Shown here: positions 60,985 through 64,000 of the stretch, piece by piece
Position numbering within the stretch: the stretch's first letter is position 1
How the letters are laid out: each line of letters opens with the position of its first letter
NCBI GenBank assembly: GCA_031426735.1
Contig: JASJPK010000022.1
Span: forward strand, 1 to 64,000
Length of the DNA stretch: 64,000 bases
Source of the DNA: PFJX01 sp031426735
GTDB taxonomy: Bacteria > Pseudomonadota > Gammaproteobacteria > Burkholderiales > Thiobacillaceae
Reading direction: 5' to 3'
Position numbers and translations under genes: made by a program
Notes under the pieces: model-generated
The model's database searches: none
What the model saw: the letters and a program-made list of their open reading frames with translations, nothing else
Told to the model about the DNA's origin: nothing

Positions 60985-63900
60985 ACGCCGGCCACCGCGG
61001 CGCGATGCACCCAGTCCGCGCCGAGACTGCCCCACAGGCTGTCCAGGTAAGCCGGTGCGCTGACTTCGGCCAGCTTGCTGCGAGCTTCGGCCAGTGCCGT
61101 TTCGTAGTGCGCGATGCCATCGGGATCGCAGCGGGTTTCCGCCTGCGCGAGGAACTGCGTCAGGTAATCGACGTGGCGCTGGTAGAGGACGACGTCACGT
61201 TGCTGCTTGATGCTCAGACGCTGCTTGTACCAGTCGCTGGCGAGCAGCGTTTCGCGCGAGAACAATTGGCGGATGTCGGGATGCGCCAGATCCTTACCTT
61301 CGAACTGGCCCTCGGCCATGATGTGCAGCAGTGCTTGCAGCGGCGGGCAGGCATCGGCGATGGAGCCGTCGGCGAGGTAGCCTTGCGCGACTTTTTCGTG
61401 CGCTTCGACGATGTGATTGACGCCGTCGACGAAGGCGGCCTGGTTCTGGCTTTCCGGACGCAGCATGGCTTCGTCGAACACCTGCATCGGGTCGTCGAAG
61501 ATCTTGCCGAGCACGGCGTGCATGAAGCGGGTGCTGATGCGGTAGCCGAGGCGGCTGGCGAGGACCGGTTTGCCTTCGAACTCGAAGTCTTCCAGCTTTT
61601 CCAGATAGCCCTTTTCGATCATCCAGCCGGCATCGCGCTGCTGCGGCGTCAGGCGGCACCAGATTTCCGGCATCAGGAAGCTGATGTCGTGATCGACGCG
61701 GCGGTTCGGGCCGATGTGGCCGGCGGCCGTGGTGTAGCCGTCGTGGCCGCACAGGATGAAGGAGACCAGCGCGTTGTTCAGATCGGCGGTGGCGCACAGC
61801 GCGTTGAACGGCCCCTTGGTCAGCGCGCCTTCGGAGCCGGCGCCGGTGGTCGAAGGCGACTTACCGGACAGGCTGGCGATGAAGTCCATGAACAGTTCGG
61901 GCAGTTCCTGGTAGTGGATCGGCCCGTACACCGCCAGCGGCCGGATGCCCGGCTTGGGCGGGTTGTTGCGGCGACCCGGCAGCATGGTGTTGACCGGCAC
62001 ATGCAGCGGCGCGGAGGCTGACATGCGGCGGAACAAACGCGTGCCCATGTCGGCGATGTAGCTGCCGAGCGGATCGACCAGATCGGGCCGCGCCTGCAGG
62101 TAGCGCACGTTCGGGCTGGGCTTGCCGTTGACCAGGCGCGGGTGCGCCGAGGACACGAAATAGCCGTCTTCCCGCGCGGCGGCTTCGATGAAACGCTGCA
62201 TCGGCGCGCTGTACAGGTGGAAGGTCAGCACGTCGTCGACCAGATTGCGCGCATCGGCGCGGGTCAGCGGCTCGAAGTTGGAGATGAAGTTGTCGTCCAG
62301 CGTCAGATCGAGTTCGGTGTGCGGGTCGAGGCCGCGATGCCTGGCGTCGTCCGGGCGCTGGAACAGCCGGGTTTCGCAGTTGGCGACGATCTTGCAGGCG
62401 GTTTCGGCGGCAATGCCGGCCTGAGTGTCGCGCAGTTGCCGGGTCGGCACGGTGGCGGACACGGCGATATCGTCGGCCAGTTGCACCTTCTGCGCGCCGA
62501 CGAAGTCCTGACGCACCTTGAACACGCGCCAGGCGCCGTCGTCGAGGCGACCGACGCGCAGGAAGCTGGCTTCCAGATGGCGGCGATGGAACTTCAGTTC
62601 GTGCGCCGGGCGGCCGTCGACCATGTCGACGTTGAAGTGCTCGCGCCAGTCGTTGCCCCATTCCGGCCGGTAGAAACGCTTGATGATGATCGCCAGCGCG
62701 CGGATGTGCGGCGGCACGCTTTCCAGCCAGGCGTTGTAGGCGTCGGTGTATTCCTCCGAGGGCGTCAGCAGGCGGATCACCGAGCCGAGCGTGCGGTTGG
62801 TCGCGAGCAGGGCGCGCGTATCCATGCCGGCGGCCGGTTGCACCTTGAAGCGGTCGCAATAGCTGTGCCGCACCAGTGCTTCGACCTGATCGAGATCGTG
62901 CTTCAGGTTTTGCACGTAGAACGGGCCGGACAGCAGCGCGCTGACCAGCGATTTGGAGATTTCTGACTTGCCGCCGCCGGAGACGGTGCACGGCTTGTAG
63001 CAGAAGGTGCCCTCGGCCTCGCTGCCGACCAGGCGCCAGCTCGGCGCGTGCGGGTGTTTTTCCAGATGCACCTTGAAGCCGCACGGGTAGATGTAGGTGT
63101 GCCCGGCGAGCAGTTTCAACTGGCGCAGTTCGTTGCTCCAGGTCCAGTTCGCCTGCTGTTCGAGCAGGTCCATGTGCGCGTTCTCCGGCACATAGATAAT
63201 TTCCGGATGGCGTTTGTCGATGCCGTGGCCTTCCGGACGGAAGTCGATGATGTCGTCGTACAGCCGCATCATGTCCTGCATCGTGTGGCCGTCGGCCAGA
63301 TAGCGCGAATCCAGGCTGTAGCTGTCGCCCAGATTGAAGCTGGGGAAGGCCAGGGCGCCGCCGGAATGCTCTTCTTCGGTGCCGCCGAACAGGTTGGCGG
63401 CATAGCTGATCTGCGACTTGATTTCCTTCTTGCTGTAGCCGAAATAGTTGTCGGCGATGAGCGTGACGATGACGCCGTCCATGTCGCGGCAGACAATCTT
63501 GAACGCGCCGCCGTCGTTGTAACGCTCGTCCTCACTCTGCCAGCACATGCCGTCGCGGCGCTGGCGTTCCGTTGCGGCGTCCCAGTGCGGCAGGCCGAGT
63601 TCTTTCTTGCTCAGGTCGATCAGGTGCGGCGCCAGGATGACGCAGCCGGTATGGCCGGACCAGTGCGCGATATCCAGGCCGGCATCGTTCTTGGGCAGAT
63701 ACGGATCGCCCGCGTTGCCGAAGATACGTTCGACGAAATCAAGATTGGCGACCAGGCCGCCGGGCGCGAAGAAGCGCGTCTCCATGCGTTTTTCCGGCAT
63801 CACGCCGGCGACTTCCGGCGACACCAGCGGGCGCAGCAGCAGCGACACCCACAAATGCGCGCCGGGTTCCTGATCGGCGGTGAACGGCAGTTTCAGCAAG

Positions 63901-64000
63901 GCATCGGGCGGATTCATCGCCGCCTTGAACAGTGCGGCAAACGTCGCCGCCGGCACCGCCTTCTTGTCCCACGGAATCGGCAGGCCGCCTTCGACGATAT
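60981..64000 (-). CDS. Probable PPi-type phosphoenolpyruvate carboxykinase, 5' end cut by the window edge
   Basis: More than 1,000 residues visible and open to the right edge. It does not look like GTP- or ATP-PEPCK overall. Conserved-looking blocks are HWSGHTGCVILAPHL, LIADNYFGYSKKEIKSQISY with AANLFGGTEEE, and a P-loop-like SGGGKSEISKSLVSALL. The length and these blocks agree with my memory of the PPi-dependent PEPCK family, which interconverts oxaloacetate + PPi and PEP + CO2 + Pi. I cannot run a search, so the assignment stays tentative; the alternative is an unnamed ~1,100-residue conserved protein. Coupled to the pseudouridine synthase gene by ATGA overlap. Confidence 0.55.
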   Translation of the reverse strand, partial: IVEGGLPIPWDKKAVPAATFAALFKAAMNPPDALLKLPFTADQEPGAHLWVSLLLRPLVSPEVAGVMPEKRMETRFFAPGGLVANLDFVERIFGNAGDPYLPKNDAGLDIAHWSGHTGCVILAPHLIDLSKKELGLPHWDAATERQRRDGMCWQSEDERYNDGGAFKIVCRDMDGVIVTLIADNYFGYSKKEIKSQISYAANLFGGTEEEHSGGALAFPSFNLGDSYSLDSRYLADGHTMQDMMRLYDDIIDFRPEGHGIDKRHPEIIYVPENAHMDLLEQQANWTWSNELRQLKLLAGHTYIYPCGFKVHLEKHPHAPSWRLVGSEAEGTFCYKPCTVSGGGKSEISKSLVSALLSGPFYVQNLKHDLDQVEALVRHSYCDRFKVQPAAGMDTRALLATNRTLGSVIRLLTPSEEYTDAYNAWLESVPPHIRALAIIIKRFYRPEWGNDWREHFNVDMVDGRPAHELKFHRRHLEASFLRVGRLDDGAWRVFKVRQDFVGAQKVQLADDIAVSATVPTRQLRDTQAGIAAETACKIVANCETRLFQRPDDARHRGLDPHTELDLTLDDNFISNFEPLTRADARNLVDDVLTFHLYSAPMQRFIEAAAREDGYFVSSAHPRLVNGKPSPNVRYLQARPDLVDPLGSYIADMGTRLFRRMSASAPLHVPVNTMLPGRRNNPPKPGIRPLAVYGPIHYQELPELFMDFIASLSGKSPSTTGAGSEGALTKGPFNALCATADLNNALVSFILCGHDGYTTAAGHIGPNRRVDHDISFLMPEIWCRLTPQQRDAGWMIEKGYLEKLEDFEFEGKPVLASRLGYRISTRFMHAVLGKIFDDPMQVFDEAMLRPESQNQAAFVDGVNHIVEAHEKVAQGYLADGSIADACPPLQALLHIMAEGQFEGKDLAHPDIRQLFSRETLLASDWYKQRLSIKQQRDVVLYQRHVDYLTQFLAQAETRCDPDGIAHYETALAEARSKLAEVSAPAYLDSLWGSLGADWVHRAAVAGV

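Overview
The window reads as a chromosomal segment of a GC-rich betaproteobacterium. Supporting this are the murJ / rpsT / DUF3579 neighbourhood, the panC-panB-kinase-folK-pcnB set, exbB-exbD-lpxK with a small zinc-ribbon gene, dapA-bamC, and a PEP-CTERM protein behind a sigma-54 promoter. The gene content suggests a motile, metabolically versatile environmental organism. I cannot fix the genus from sequence alone. No rRNA, tRNA, CRISPR array, transposase or prophage gene is visible.

1-7376 (minus strand): an alternative, Wsp-like chemosensory operon. Its order is cheW, cheR-TPR, cheW, a receiver/HD-GYP regulator, a soluble globin-coupled receptor with a C-terminal CZB zinc-binding domain, and a NIT-domain membrane receptor that runs off the left edge. 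The genes are tightly coupled, mostly by ATGA or TGATG overlaps. The operon starts at a near-perfect sigma-28 (FliA) promoter. 7414-22518: housekeeping and signalling genes. These are lspA-ileS-ribF; a murJ / CHASE-PAS-PAS-GGDEF-EAL-CZB / bacteriohemerythrin operon; rpsT; ppa; a phosphodiesterase; DUF3025; a CnoX-like thioredoxin-TPR protein; a degenerate HD-GYP protein; and a small coiled-coil protein.

22528-37843: the energy block. A divergent hypC precedes a maturation protease, a hupH-like gene and an Isp-type (group 1e-like) [NiFe] hydrogenase. The hydrogenase is encoded as small subunit, Isp1 cytochrome b, Isp2 HdrD-like Fe-S protein, an unrecognised 148-residue protein, and large subunit. 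After a 108-bp spacer made almost entirely of hairpins, the same strand continues into a complete nine-gene V-type ATPase operon (G-C-I-K-F-E-A-B-D). This is followed by a secreted GlcG/HbpS-like protein. I regard the hydrogenase/V-ATPase block as the most unusual system in the window. Its two ends carry unknown genes.

38665-41451: two odd proteins. One is a 468-residue Ala/Pro/Thr/Val repeat protein that starts at TTG. The other is a class III nucleotide cyclase with an in-frame gap in its catalytic domain. 41597-45800 (minus): pantothenate and folate genes, a deoxynucleoside kinase and pcnB. 45968-48232: exbB-exbD-lpxK and a Trm112-like gene. 48263-54485: fliJ-K-L-M-N-O-P-Q-R, the distal half of the usual fli cluster. 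54575-59027: dapA, bamC, a metallo-beta-lactamase-fold hydrolase, an RhlE-like helicase and DUF3301. 59385-60047: a DUF642 / PEP-CTERM exported protein. 60229-64000 (minus): an RluF-like pseudouridine synthase and a very large protein, probably PPi-type PEP carboxykinase, cut by the right edge. Several gene junctions carry palindromic REP-like pairs, many beginning GTAGG. One of them forms the 3' end of a receptor gene.
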